From the NCBI GenBank assembly GCA_028823475.1, contig JAPKBI010000002.1, forward strand, positions 1 through 34,707: a stretch of DNA of 34,707 bases, read 5' to 3'. This DNA comes from Halioglobus sp. GTDB taxonomy: Bacteria > Pseudomonadota > Gammaproteobacteria > Pseudomonadales > Halieaceae. How positions within the stretch are numbered: the stretch's first letter is position 1; every line of letters starts with the position of its first letter. This document shows, piece by piece, positions 1 through 8,539 of the stretch. A program made the position numbers and the translations under genes. Below the pieces are notes generated by a model that did no database searches, was not told where the DNA came from, and worked only from the letters and a program-made list of their open reading frames with translations.

Positions 1-2
1 CG

Positions 3-911
3 GCGGAGCTTGGCGTGATGGCCGGCGCTGACCGTATAGAAGGCACGCTGATGGGGAACGGTGAGCGTACCGGCAACATGGACATCATTACCATGGCGCT
101 GAATTTGTACAGCCAGGGCGTTGACCCGCAGCTGCAGCTGGGCCATATGGACGAAATTATCCAGACCACCAAGGAGTGCACGCAGCTGCCGGTGCACCCG
201 CGTCATCCGTATGCGGGTGAGCTGGTGTTTACGGCATTCTCTGGCAGTCATCAAGACGCGATTAAGAAGTGTCTGGCTAAGCGTAACGACGACGCACCGT
301 GGGAGGTGGCATATCTGCCAATTGACCCTCAGGACATTGGCCGCTCTTATCAGGAAGTTATTCGCATCAACAGCCAGTCGGGCAAGGGCGGTATCGCCTT
401 TGTGCTGCAGCGCGATCATGGCCTGGAGTTGCCGCGCTGGCTGCAGATCGATTTCAGTGGCGCAGTGCAGGCCTATGCCGAGGAGCACGAGACAGAGGTC
501 GGATCGTCTGAGGTGTACCGTATTTTTCAGGATCGGTATCTTGCCGCCAAGGGGCGCTGGAATCTCGGCAACTATCAGGTGAGCCGCGAGGACGGGGTAG
601 ACAAGTTAGAGGCGCAGCTGCAGGAAGGGTCCACTGTGCATACGTTGTCCGGAACGGGCAACGGCGTCGTGGCCTCGTTTGTGGAGGCGATGCAGGGCTT
701 TACCGGCAAACACATTGTGCTGGTGGAGTATAACGAGCACGCGCTGAGCCAGAGTGCCGAGGCCGAGGCGATTTGCTACATACAGCTCAACATTGATGGG
801 GATCGATACTGTGGGGTGGGGCGTAGCTCGGATATCGTGCAGGCCTCACTCGATGGCATACTCGGTGCCATCAATAAGGCCAACGCGGAAGAACAGCATG
901 TCGCAGCGTGA
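3..911 (+). CDS. leuA: 2-isopropylmalate synthase, 3' part (gene begins before the window)
   Basis: Open reading frame from the window edge (AELGVMAGADRIEGTLMGNGERTGNMDIITMALNLYSQG...); LeuA-type motifs GxxRIEGTLxGNGERTGN and C-terminal regulatory-like domain. Confidence 0.93.
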   Translation, partial: AELGVMAGADRIEGTLMGNGERTGNMDIITMALNLYSQGVDPQLQLGHMDEIIQTTKECTQLPVHPRHPYAGELVFTAFSGSHQDAIKKCLAKRNDDAPWEVAYLPIDPQDIGRSYQEVIRINSQSGKGGIAFVLQRDHGLELPRWLQIDFSGAVQAYAEEHETEVGSSEVYRIFQDRYLAAKGRWNLGNYQVSREDGVDKLEAQLQEGSTVHTLSGTGNGVVASFVEAMQGFTGKHIVLVEYNEHALSQSAEAEAICYIQLNIDGDRYCGVGRSSDIVQASLDGILGAINKANAEEQHVAA

Positions 912-1017
912 TGCGCCTGTCCATTCAGCAGGGCTTTGCTGCGAGCGTGGTTGCACACATGGCCCGTTGGTCTTACCCTTTGCCTTCGGCTAGGGTGAAT
1001 CAAGCGGGACGATAGGG

Positions 1018-1917
1018 ATGATTGACGTGCTATTTCGGGGGGCTCGGGTGTGGGTTGTGATCGCGCTGTTTGTGGTCAGCGCCTGTTCCAGCACCACCTA
1101 TGTTTACAACCGTCTAGACTTTCTGCTGCCCTGGTATATGGACGATTATGTCGATCTCGATGCGGAGCAGGAAGTGTACCTCGATGAGCTATTGGTGCCC
1201 TTTTTGGCCTGGCACCGCGCGCATGAACTGCCGGTGTATCTAACAGCCTTGAACCGCATCGAAGGTAGCCTAAATGAACCGCTAACGCCCGGGGGTGTCG
1301 GGGCTATTGTTACTGATTTTGAGTCGGCCTGGCTGCGGTTGCAGGGTGAGGGGTTGACGCAGCTGTTGGATCTGGGCGCGCGCCTGTCCGATGAGCAGAT
1401 AGCGGCATTTTTAGAGGCGCTGTGGGAGCAACAGCGCGAGTTCGAAGAGGAGTATCTCGAGCGCGATGAAGAGGAGTTTTTCGAGGACAATTATGACAAC
1501 ACGCTTGACACGTTTCAGGATTATCTGGGCAAACTGTCCGACGACCAGAAGCAATGGGTGCGCGAAAGCAGCCGTCAATTGCTGCGCTCCGATCAAGTAT
1601 GGTTGCAGGAGCGGGCACTGTGGCTGACGGAGCTGGGTATTTTGTTAGAGCGCGAGCCGGGATGGCAGGAGCGCGTTAGGGTGGCCGTTAGCGCGAAAAA
1701 TAAAAACATCACGCCTGAATATCAGCGTGTTTATGAGCACAATATGGACGCGATTTATCAGCTGATTGCGCAGGTATTGAACGCCCGCAGTGAGCGGCAG
1801 AGCCGGCATGTGCGCGGCAAGCTTGCCGACGTTCGTGAAGACCTAGAAACGTTAATCGCGCAGGGCAAAACGGATACCGCTGCGCGATCAGATGAACCCA
1901 GTAACAATAGACCGTAA
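1018..1917 (+). CDS. DUF6279-like lipoprotein
   Basis: N-terminal hydrophobic segment with lipobox-like VSAC, followed by SSTTYVYNRLDFLLPWYMDDYVDL; acidic helical body. Confidence 0.75.
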   Translation: MIDVLFRGARVWVVIALFVVSACSSTTYVYNRLDFLLPWYMDDYVDLDAEQEVYLDELLVPFLAWHRAHELPVYLTALNRIEGSLNEPLTPGGVGAIVTDFESAWLRLQGEGLTQLLDLGARLSDEQIAAFLEALWEQQREFEEEYLERDEEEFFEDNYDNTLDTFQDYLGKLSDDQKQWVRESSRQLLRSDQVWLQERALWLTELGILLEREPGWQERVRVAVSAKNKNITPEYQRVYEHNMDAIYQLIAQVLNARSERQSRHVRGKLADVREDLETLIAQGKTDTAARSDEPSNNRP

Positions 1918-1935
1918 GGCCCACTCGTCGAGCAC

Positions 1936-3252
1936 TCAGAGGTTTTTGACAAACACCTTTGAGTTACGTTGCAGGTTGTACAGCGATTGTTTTGCGCCCG
2001 GCAGGGCATCCTGACCGGCTTCGACAAAACCCTGTTCGACAAACCAGTGAGCTGTCTGGGTGGTCAGCACAAACACTCGATCTAAACCCTGACCGCGGGC
2101 TTCCTGCTCCAGTGTTTTTAACAATCGCTGTCCGCGCTTGCCTCCCCGATAATCTGGGTGCGAGACGATGCAGGCAATTTCTCCGCAGCGGTCGTCGCGA
2201 AACGGATAGAGCGCTGCACAGGCAATAATGCGGCCATCGCGCACCAGCAGGCGGAACTGACTGATTTCGGTTTCCAGTAATTCCCGCGAGCGTTTTACCA
2301 GAGCACCCTGCTGCTCCAGAGGCTCGATCAGCTCCAGTATACCGCCGACATCGTCGATGTTGGCTTCGCAGGACAACTCGTACTCGTCATTGGCCACCAG
2401 CGTGCCGCAGCCGTCGTGTGTGAAGAGTTCTTGTAACAGGGCGCAGTCGTCTTCGTGGCTAATAATGTGACAGCGTTCCACTTTTGCAAGACAGGCCCGT
2501 TTAGCGCTGCGTAGCAAGGAGGCCTGCTGTGGGTCGGCGATGGAGAGCGTGTCTATGTCGCCCACTGCACACTGACGGATTAATTTTCCGTCATCGCTGA
2601 GGACACCGGCCGGGCGGCCAAACAGCACCAGTTTGTCGGCGCCGATTGCGGCGGCGCATTGCACCGCAATGTCTTCCAGCGCCAGATTGAAAATCTCGCC
2701 AGTGGGGGAATAGCCCAAGGGTGATAGCAGCACGATGGAGCCGTCCGCCAGCTGCTGGTTTATTCCGCTGGCATCCACGCGGCGCACTCTGCCGGTGTGA
2801 TGAAAGTCGATGCCATTGACAACACCGATGGGTCGGGCCGTGACAAAATTACCCGAGCACACGCGCATGCGCGACCCCTGCATGGGTGAGTTGGGCAAAC
2901 CCATGGACAGCAGTGCCTCGATTTGTGCACGCAATGAGCCAGCGGCATCCTTGACGTGCTCCATTGCCGCATTGTCTGTGATGCGCAGGCCTTCATGGAA
3001 CACACTTTCTAGCCCCGCGCGCGCCAGACGCTCGTCAACTTGCAGGCGCGAGCCGTGGATAAGCACCAGGCGCACACCGAGGCTGTTCAGTAGTGCAATA
3101 TCGTGAATGATGTTGGGAAAATTTTCATGCTGCGCAACCGCGCCCCCCAACATCAGCACGAAGGTCTTGCCTCGGTGTGCGTTGATGTAGGGTGCAGTGT
3201 TTCTCAACCAGCGGATATGCTCTTGCGCCGATGTTGTCACGTCATCATCCAA
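1936..3252 (-). CDS. argA: Amino-acid N-acetyltransferase (N-acetylglutamate synthase)
   Basis: 438 aa; N-terminal amino-acid kinase-like domain (FVLMLGGAVAQHENFPNIIHDIALLNSLGVRLVLIHGSR) plus C-terminal GNAT domain (HPDYRGGKRGQRLL). The annotated first codon is TTG; a GTG four codons in is an alternative. Confidence 0.93.
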   Translation of the reverse strand: MDDDVTTSAQEHIRWLRNTAPYINAHRGKTFVLMLGGAVAQHENFPNIIHDIALLNSLGVRLVLIHGSRLQVDERLARAGLESVFHEGLRITDNAAMEHVKDAAGSLRAQIEALLSMGLPNSPMQGSRMRVCSGNFVTARPIGVVNGIDFHHTGRVRRVDASGINQQLADGSIVLLSPLGYSPTGEIFNLALEDIAVQCAAAIGADKLVLFGRPAGVLSDDGKLIRQCAVGDIDTLSIADPQQASLLRSAKRACLAKVERCHIISHEDDCALLQELFTHDGCGTLVANDEYELSCEANIDDVGGILELIEPLEQQGALVKRSRELLETEISQFRLLVRDGRIIACAALYPFRDDRCGEIACIVSHPDYRGGKRGQRLLKTLEQEARGQGLDRVFVLTTQTAHWFVEQGFVEAGQDALPGAKQSLYNLQRNSKVFVKNL

Positions 3253-3326
3253 GCCATTGATAAATCGAAAGTTATTAAGGGTACCGAAAGCGACACTGAT
3301 TACCTAATGGCAATATTGCACAGTGT

Positions 3327-4478
3327 TCAGAGGCAGTAGTGGCGGATGCACTGCTGCAGTAGCGTGATACAGGGCTGAATCTGATCCAGCTCAAGGTATT
3401 CATCGGGCTGGTGCGCGCGATCGATGGAGCCCGGCCCCATCACAATGGTTTCCATCCCCAACTGCTGCAAAAAGGGCGCCTCGGTGGCGAATGCGACCGC
3501 CTCAGCACTGTGGCCGGTCAGCGTTTCAGCAAGCTGCACCAGTTCGCTGTCTGCGGCCTGCTCAAAAGGTTCGATAGGGGTAATCAGCGAACGCAGATCG
3601 ATCTCTAAATGGTGTTGCTGCGCCAGAATATGCATACGCTGCTCGATTTCAGCGCGCACGGTAGCGTTGTCTTCCCCGGGCGTCATGCGGAGATCAAAAT
3701 GCAGTTCGGTCTTGCCGCAAATACGGTTGGGGCTGTCGCCACCGTGGATGCACCCTAGATTGAGGGTGGGCACCGCAATGTTAAAAAATTCATGGTGGTA
3801 GCGCACGCCGAGCTCTTTGCGGTAGGCAATCAAGTCCCCCATCACCGCATGCATGCCCTCCAGTGCGCTGTTGCCCAGCCCCGGATCAGAGGAGTGGCCG
3901 GCTTGTCCGGTGACACGCACGGCTTCCATCATAATGCCTTTATGCATCCGCACCGGGACCAGCGATGTGGGCTCCCCGATGATCGCCGCACGCGCTTTGG
4001 GACGTCCTGCCGCGGCCAACTGACGTGCACCGTTCATTGAGCTTTCTTCGTCGGCCGTTGCCAGCAGAATCAACGGTTGTTTGAGCGAGCCTGCATCAAA
4101 AGCGCTGGCGGCCGCGATGGCGAGGGGGAAGAAGCCTTTCATGTCGGTACTGCCCAGACCGTAAAGCCGGTTGTCGCGTTCGGACAGCTGTAATGGATTG
4201 CTCTGCCAGCGGCCTTCGTCGAAAGGCACGGTGTCTGTGTGTCCGGCGAGCACTAGGCCGCCCGGTCCTTTGCCCAGAGTGGCGATCAAGTTTGCCTTGT
4301 CACCGTTGGCCGTTACCGCCTGTATCTCAACCGCAAACCCCAAGTCGCTCAACCAGCTGGCTAGGAGGTCAATTACCGCACGATTGCCCTGATCCCAGCG
4401 TGGATCTGTGGAGCTGACGGACGGGGTCTCTATCAGTTGTCGCAGCTGGCTATAGACCTGTTTGTGGGACGTGGACAT
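3327..4478 (-). CDS. argE: Acetylornithine deacetylase
   Basis: 383 aa M20 peptidase family; GHTDTVPFDEGRW, GLGSTDMKGFFPLAI, ATADEESSMNGAR motifs; adjacent to argA. Confidence 0.92.
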   Translation of the reverse strand: MSTSHKQVYSQLRQLIETPSVSSTDPRWDQGNRAVIDLLASWLSDLGFAVEIQAVTANGDKANLIATLGKGPGGLVLAGHTDTVPFDEGRWQSNPLQLSERDNRLYGLGSTDMKGFFPLAIAAASAFDAGSLKQPLILLATADEESSMNGARQLAAAGRPKARAAIIGEPTSLVPVRMHKGIMMEAVRVTGQAGHSSDPGLGNSALEGMHAVMGDLIAYRKELGVRYHHEFFNIAVPTLNLGCIHGGDSPNRICGKTELHFDLRMTPGEDNATVRAEIEQRMHILAQQHHLEIDLRSLITPIEPFEQAADSELVQLAETLTGHSAEAVAFATEAPFLQQLGMETIVMGPGSIDRAHQPDEYLELDQIQPCITLLQQCIRHYCL

Positions 4479-4567
4479 TGAGGTGCGACCTCTCGGTTCT
4501 GTGGCAGCGGGTGCGCTCTGAGGCCAGTCTAGACAATCGAACGCCTGCCGCCAAGTGGGTGCCTACC

Positions 4568-5848
4568 TTAGGCACCAAAGATCCACTTGAATAAAAAGAA
4601 GAAGAGGATGGCAAGGCCAGCGCCCGCGGGCAGGGTGACTAACCAGGAGACAAATATAGTGCCGATCACGCGCAAATTAAGCGCACCAATGCCGCGTGCA
4701 AAACCCACACCCAGCACGGCGCCGACAAGCGTGTGTGTGGTCGAAATGGGAAGACCTGTACCCGATGCGATCACCACCGTGGCAGAAGCGCCCAGCTCAG
4801 CAGCAAAACCCCTGCTGGGAGTCAGCTCGGTGATTTTGCTCCCCACGGTGAGAATGACGCGCCAACCGTAAGTGGCCAAACCCAAGACAATACCCAATGC
4901 CCCCACCATCAATATCCACCAGGGCACCGCTGATTTGGCCACAATTTCTCCGCCGGACTGCACGGTACTGGCAATCGCGGCTAAGGGGCCTACTGCATTG
5001 GCGACATCGTTAGAGCCGTGTGCAAAGGCCATGGCACAGGCGGTGAAAACCATCAGCACGCCAAAAACCCGCTCTACCGAGGCAAAACGATTCATGTCAT
5101 CCGGTATGTCCTTGATCCCCCGCATGAGGATCATGCCAAGGGCAGCCACTAGCAGGCCCACGCCAAACGAAATGGGGATGGCGTTTGCGAAATCGCTCCC
5201 CAGACCCAGGTCGAGATCCAGGTCCACATGTTTGAGGCCTTTGAGAAGTGTGACCATCGATATCATGAAGCCGACCATCCACATATAAATGGGAATGTAT
5301 TTTTTTGCTCGCTGAAACGGGTCTTCTGAATCGAGAATAATCGATTTGACGCTGATAAATAGGCCGAAGGAAATGGTACCTGCCAGCACGGGAGAGACCA
5401 CCCAACTGGCGACAATGGTGCCCACCTTGCCCCAATGCACCGCATCAACAGAGATCCCTACGGCCGCGAAACCCACGATTGCGCCCACAATCGAGTGGGT
5501 CGTGGAGACAGGCCAGCCATTGACACTGGCAATCATAAGCCAGGTCCCTGCCGCAAGCAGCGCGGACAGCATGCCGTATATCATCAGCTGCGGCTCGGCG
5601 CTCATGACATCGGGGTCAATAATGCCTTTGCGAATGGTGGCGGTGACCTCACCACCCGCCAGATAGGCGCCGAGAAACTCAAAGATCATCGCGACAAAAA
5701 TCGCCTGCTTAAGCGTTAGTGCTTTGGCGCCGACCGATGTCCCCATGGCATTGGCAACATCGTTAGCACCGATTCCCCAGGCCATGAAGAAGCCAAATAA
5801 GCAGGCCAAAATCAGAAATAGACTGCCATACTCCGCAATGATTTCCAT
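4568..5848 (-). CDS. Inorganic phosphate transporter, PiT family
   Basis: 426 aa polytopic protein with duplicated PiT signatures GANDVANAMGTSVGAKAL and GSNDVANAVGPLAAI, and STTHSIVGAIVG / STTHTLVGAVLG. Confidence 0.93.
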   Translation of the reverse strand: MEIIAEYGSLFLILACLFGFFMAWGIGANDVANAMGTSVGAKALTLKQAIFVAMIFEFLGAYLAGGEVTATIRKGIIDPDVMSAEPQLMIYGMLSALLAAGTWLMIASVNGWPVSTTHSIVGAIVGFAAVGISVDAVHWGKVGTIVASWVVSPVLAGTISFGLFISVKSIILDSEDPFQRAKKYIPIYMWMVGFMISMVTLLKGLKHVDLDLDLGLGSDFANAIPISFGVGLLVAALGMILMRGIKDIPDDMNRFASVERVFGVLMVFTACAMAFAHGSNDVANAVGPLAAIASTVQSGGEIVAKSAVPWWILMVGALGIVLGLATYGWRVILTVGSKITELTPSRGFAAELGASATVVIASGTGLPISTTHTLVGAVLGVGFARGIGALNLRVIGTIFVSWLVTLPAGAGLAILFFFLFKWIFGA

Positions 5849-5857
5849 GGTGACTCC

Positions 5858-6541
5858 TTACTTCGCCATCAAAATTTGTAGTCTGTCGCCCACGGTCTCT
5901 GCATCATCTGCAACCGTGCACATTAGGGTAATGATCTGGTACAGGAACATCACCTCGACCGGAGGGAGGTCGCTCTCCAGTTTAAAAAGTTTTTTGCGCA
6001 GCTTAATAGCCATTTTGTCGGTGGTGCCCTCGAGCTTATCGAGCGTCTTGAGCATGGCTTCTACCCGGCGCACTTCTTCGCGGCCTGTAAACCCGACTTC
6101 TAGCAGCTCATCCAGGCCCTGCACAGCACTGAGCGCCTGATGGGACGTCGCAGCGCAGGCTATAGCTAGCTCTATCGCCCCATCCTGCAGCTTCTCGGGG
6201 AAACGGATACTGCGGCCTATGATCAGTCCCGCAATATCTTTGGCGGTATTAGCAACGTGATCTTGAACCCCCACTAGTGTGAGCAAATCACTTCGTGGCA
6301 CCGGGAGGAAAAGGCTATTAGGCAGGTTTCGACGCACGGAGTGTTTGAGTTTGTCGGCGGCGGCTTCGGCCGCCACAATCTCTTTATGAACCTGACTGGC
6401 TTTTTCCCAGTCGTCTGCAGCTGTGGCTCGCAGTAAATCCGGAACCAGCTGTGCGGCCTGATCGGCCAACACCATGTGGTCCTGTATGGGTCCGATGGGA
6501 GAGCGCCCAAAAAGAGTGCCTAGGGGGCTGAGAATTGCCAT
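5858..6541 (-). CDS. DUF47 / TIGR00153-like PhoU-related protein
   Basis: 227 aa helical protein 9 nt upstream of the PiT transporter in the same orientation; DUF47 and PiT pairing is well established. Confidence 0.88.
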   Translation of the reverse strand: MAILSPLGTLFGRSPIGPIQDHMVLADQAAQLVPDLLRATAADDWEKASQVHKEIVAAEAAADKLKHSVRRNLPNSLFLPVPRSDLLTLVGVQDHVANTAKDIAGLIIGRSIRFPEKLQDGAIELAIACAATSHQALSAVQGLDELLEVGFTGREEVRRVEAMLKTLDKLEGTTDKMAIKLRKKLFKLESDLPPVEVMFLYQIITLMCTVADDAETVGDRLQILMAK

Positions 6542-6729
6542 GTGTTTAGTCCTTTGTAAGCTCGGCCGCTAGTGTAATGGTTAACTTTGTGGCTGTCACA
6601 GGAAACAGTCTCATCGTGAGGTCTGCGGGCATATGGGGGTGATTGGGCGAAGGCGCGAAAGCGTGAGATTACGGGACATTGTGTTAGCATGCTTTGATAT
6701 GCAAATCCGCGCCTTAAATTCGGCCTGTA

Positions 6730-8511
6730 GTGAATATGACCAACACGTTTAGCGAGCAATTGTTAGAGCGCCGCCTGAGCCTGTCTGATCTAGTGCAAGA
6801 CTTGAAGGCAGACGGACACCTAACGGATGAAGATCTTATCCGAATCGGTCTTTCCAGCAAAGTAAAAGTACACCCGTTGGTTTTTTTGGCAGATCAAAAC
6901 CTGCCCGATGCGGCGACCCCTGGCGCCTATCTGACAATGGACCGATTGTTGGCGTGGCTGGGCAGTAAGGTGGGTCAGGCGGTTTATCGCATAGACCCGT
7001 TGAAAATAAACGTGACAGCAGTGTCCGATGTTATGTCCAAGGCATTTGCCGAGCGGCATCATATTCTCGCGCTTGAGGTCAATGACGGCGATGTTGTCAT
7101 TGCCAGCGCCGAACCCTTCATGCGCTCTTGGGAGAGTAATCTGGAGCATGTGTTGCGCAAGCCTATACGCCGTGTGTTAGCAGATCCACAGGAGATACTC
7201 CGGCACACCGCCGACTTTTACAACATGGCTGTTTCCGTGCGCGGTGCACGCAGCAATGATCGACCTGCCGGCCCCGCGGGTCTGGGTAATCTGGAGCAGA
7301 TGCTTGAGATTGGCTCTAACAATGAACCTGATGCCAACGATCAGCACATTGTGAAAATTGTAGACTGGCTGCTGCAGTATGCCTTTGAGCAGCGAGCCAG
7401 TGATATTCATATAGAACCGCGTCGTGATGTGGGCAATGTCCGCTTTCGTATTGATGGTGTACTGCACTCCGTGTACGAGCTGCCAGCGCAGGTTTGCGCT
7501 GCGGTCAGTAGTCGCGTCAAAATCCTTGGTCGGATGGATGTGGCAGAAAAACGCCGCCCTCAGGACGGCCGGCTAAAAACGCGCACACCCAATGGCAGCG
7601 AGGTTGAGTTGCGCCTGTCCACTTTGCCGACGGCGTTCGGTGAAAAACTGGTCATGCGCATTTTCGACCCGGATCTTATGCAGCGCAGTTTTGAGCAGTT
7701 GGGTCTAGCCGATGCTGACTTGCAACACTGGCAGGACATGACCTCTTGTGGCCACGGTATTGTGCTGGTGACCGGGCCCACGGGATCGGGGAAAACCACG
7801 ACGTTGTATTCGACGCTGCGCCAGTTGGCAAAACCGGAAGTCAATGTGTGTACTATCGAGGACCCGATAGAGATGGTGGAGGGCGCCTTCAACCAGATGC
7901 AAGTGAACCACAGCATCAACCTGGACTTTTCGACCGGCGTGCGTGCCCTTATGCGGCAGGATCCTGACATCATCATGGTGGGGGAAATACGCGATCTGGA
8001 AACCGCCAATATGGCGATACAAGCCGCGTTAACGGGGCACCTGGTGCTGTCCACGTTACACACCAATGATTCACCTAGCTCTATTTCGCGCCTGCTGGAG
8101 CTGGGCGCGCCAGCCTACCTGATTCGAGCCACTGTGCGCGGCATCATGTCGCAACGGCTGGTGCGGATTTTGTGTCCGCACTGTAAGGCTTTTGGCGAAT
8201 TGGATCTCGATGCATGGCAGCAGTTGACCCAGCCTTGGGATGTGACGCCTCCAGCACAGATTGCGCGTCCGGTGGGTTGTCACAAGTGCCGTGAAACCGG
8301 TTATCAGGGGCGTCAGGGAATTTATGAAGTGCTGGTGAATAGTCGGACGGTGCAGGAGCAGATAATGCCGCAGCTCGACACCCAAAAAATTCGTGCAATT
8401 GCGATGGCTGAAGGTATGCAAACCCTGCGCCTCAGTGGCGCCGCTCGTGTGGCGCGGGGTGAGACCACCATCGAGGAAGTGATGCGAGTCGCACCGCAGA
8501 TGGACACTTGA
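6730..8511 (+). CDS. GspE/PulE/PilB-family secretion or pilus assembly ATPase
   Basis: 593 aa; Walker A GPTGSGKTTTLYSTL, RQDPDIIMVGEIRDLETA, AALTGHLVLSTLHTNDS, and a CxxC...CxxC pair (CPHC/CHKC). First codon GTG at 6730 or ATG at 6736. Confidence 0.92.
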   Translation: MNMTNTFSEQLLERRLSLSDLVQDLKADGHLTDEDLIRIGLSSKVKVHPLVFLADQNLPDAATPGAYLTMDRLLAWLGSKVGQAVYRIDPLKINVTAVSDVMSKAFAERHHILALEVNDGDVVIASAEPFMRSWESNLEHVLRKPIRRVLADPQEILRHTADFYNMAVSVRGARSNDRPAGPAGLGNLEQMLEIGSNNEPDANDQHIVKIVDWLLQYAFEQRASDIHIEPRRDVGNVRFRIDGVLHSVYELPAQVCAAVSSRVKILGRMDVAEKRRPQDGRLKTRTPNGSEVELRLSTLPTAFGEKLVMRIFDPDLMQRSFEQLGLADADLQHWQDMTSCGHGIVLVTGPTGSGKTTTLYSTLRQLAKPEVNVCTIEDPIEMVEGAFNQMQVNHSINLDFSTGVRALMRQDPDIIMVGEIRDLETANMAIQAALTGHLVLSTLHTNDSPSSISRLLELGAPAYLIRATVRGIMSQRLVRILCPHCKAFGELDLDAWQQLTQPWDVTPPAQIARPVGCHKCRETGYQGRQGIYEVLVNSRTVQEQIMPQLDTQKIRAIAMAEGMQTLRLSGAARVARGETTIEEVMRVAPQMDT

Positions 8512-8539
8512 GTCTCGGTCGTTGGAACGTTAAGCAGAT

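Noticed and set aside
4587-5719. Several 60-140 aa ORFs on the + strand opposite the PiT transporter
   Set aside because: Antisense shadow ORFs of a high-confidence gene; compositions match frame-shifted translation with no recognisable domain.
6593-6612. Possible Pho box upstream of the PiT/DUF47 genes (CTGTCACAGGAAACAGTCTC)
   Set aside because: The first half resembles CTGTCAY, but no matching second half occurs 11 bp later; the match is too weak to call.
7560-8066. 168-aa - strand ORF inside the GspE-like gene
   Set aside because: Antisense shadow of the conserved ATPase core; no domain or ribosome-binding site evident.
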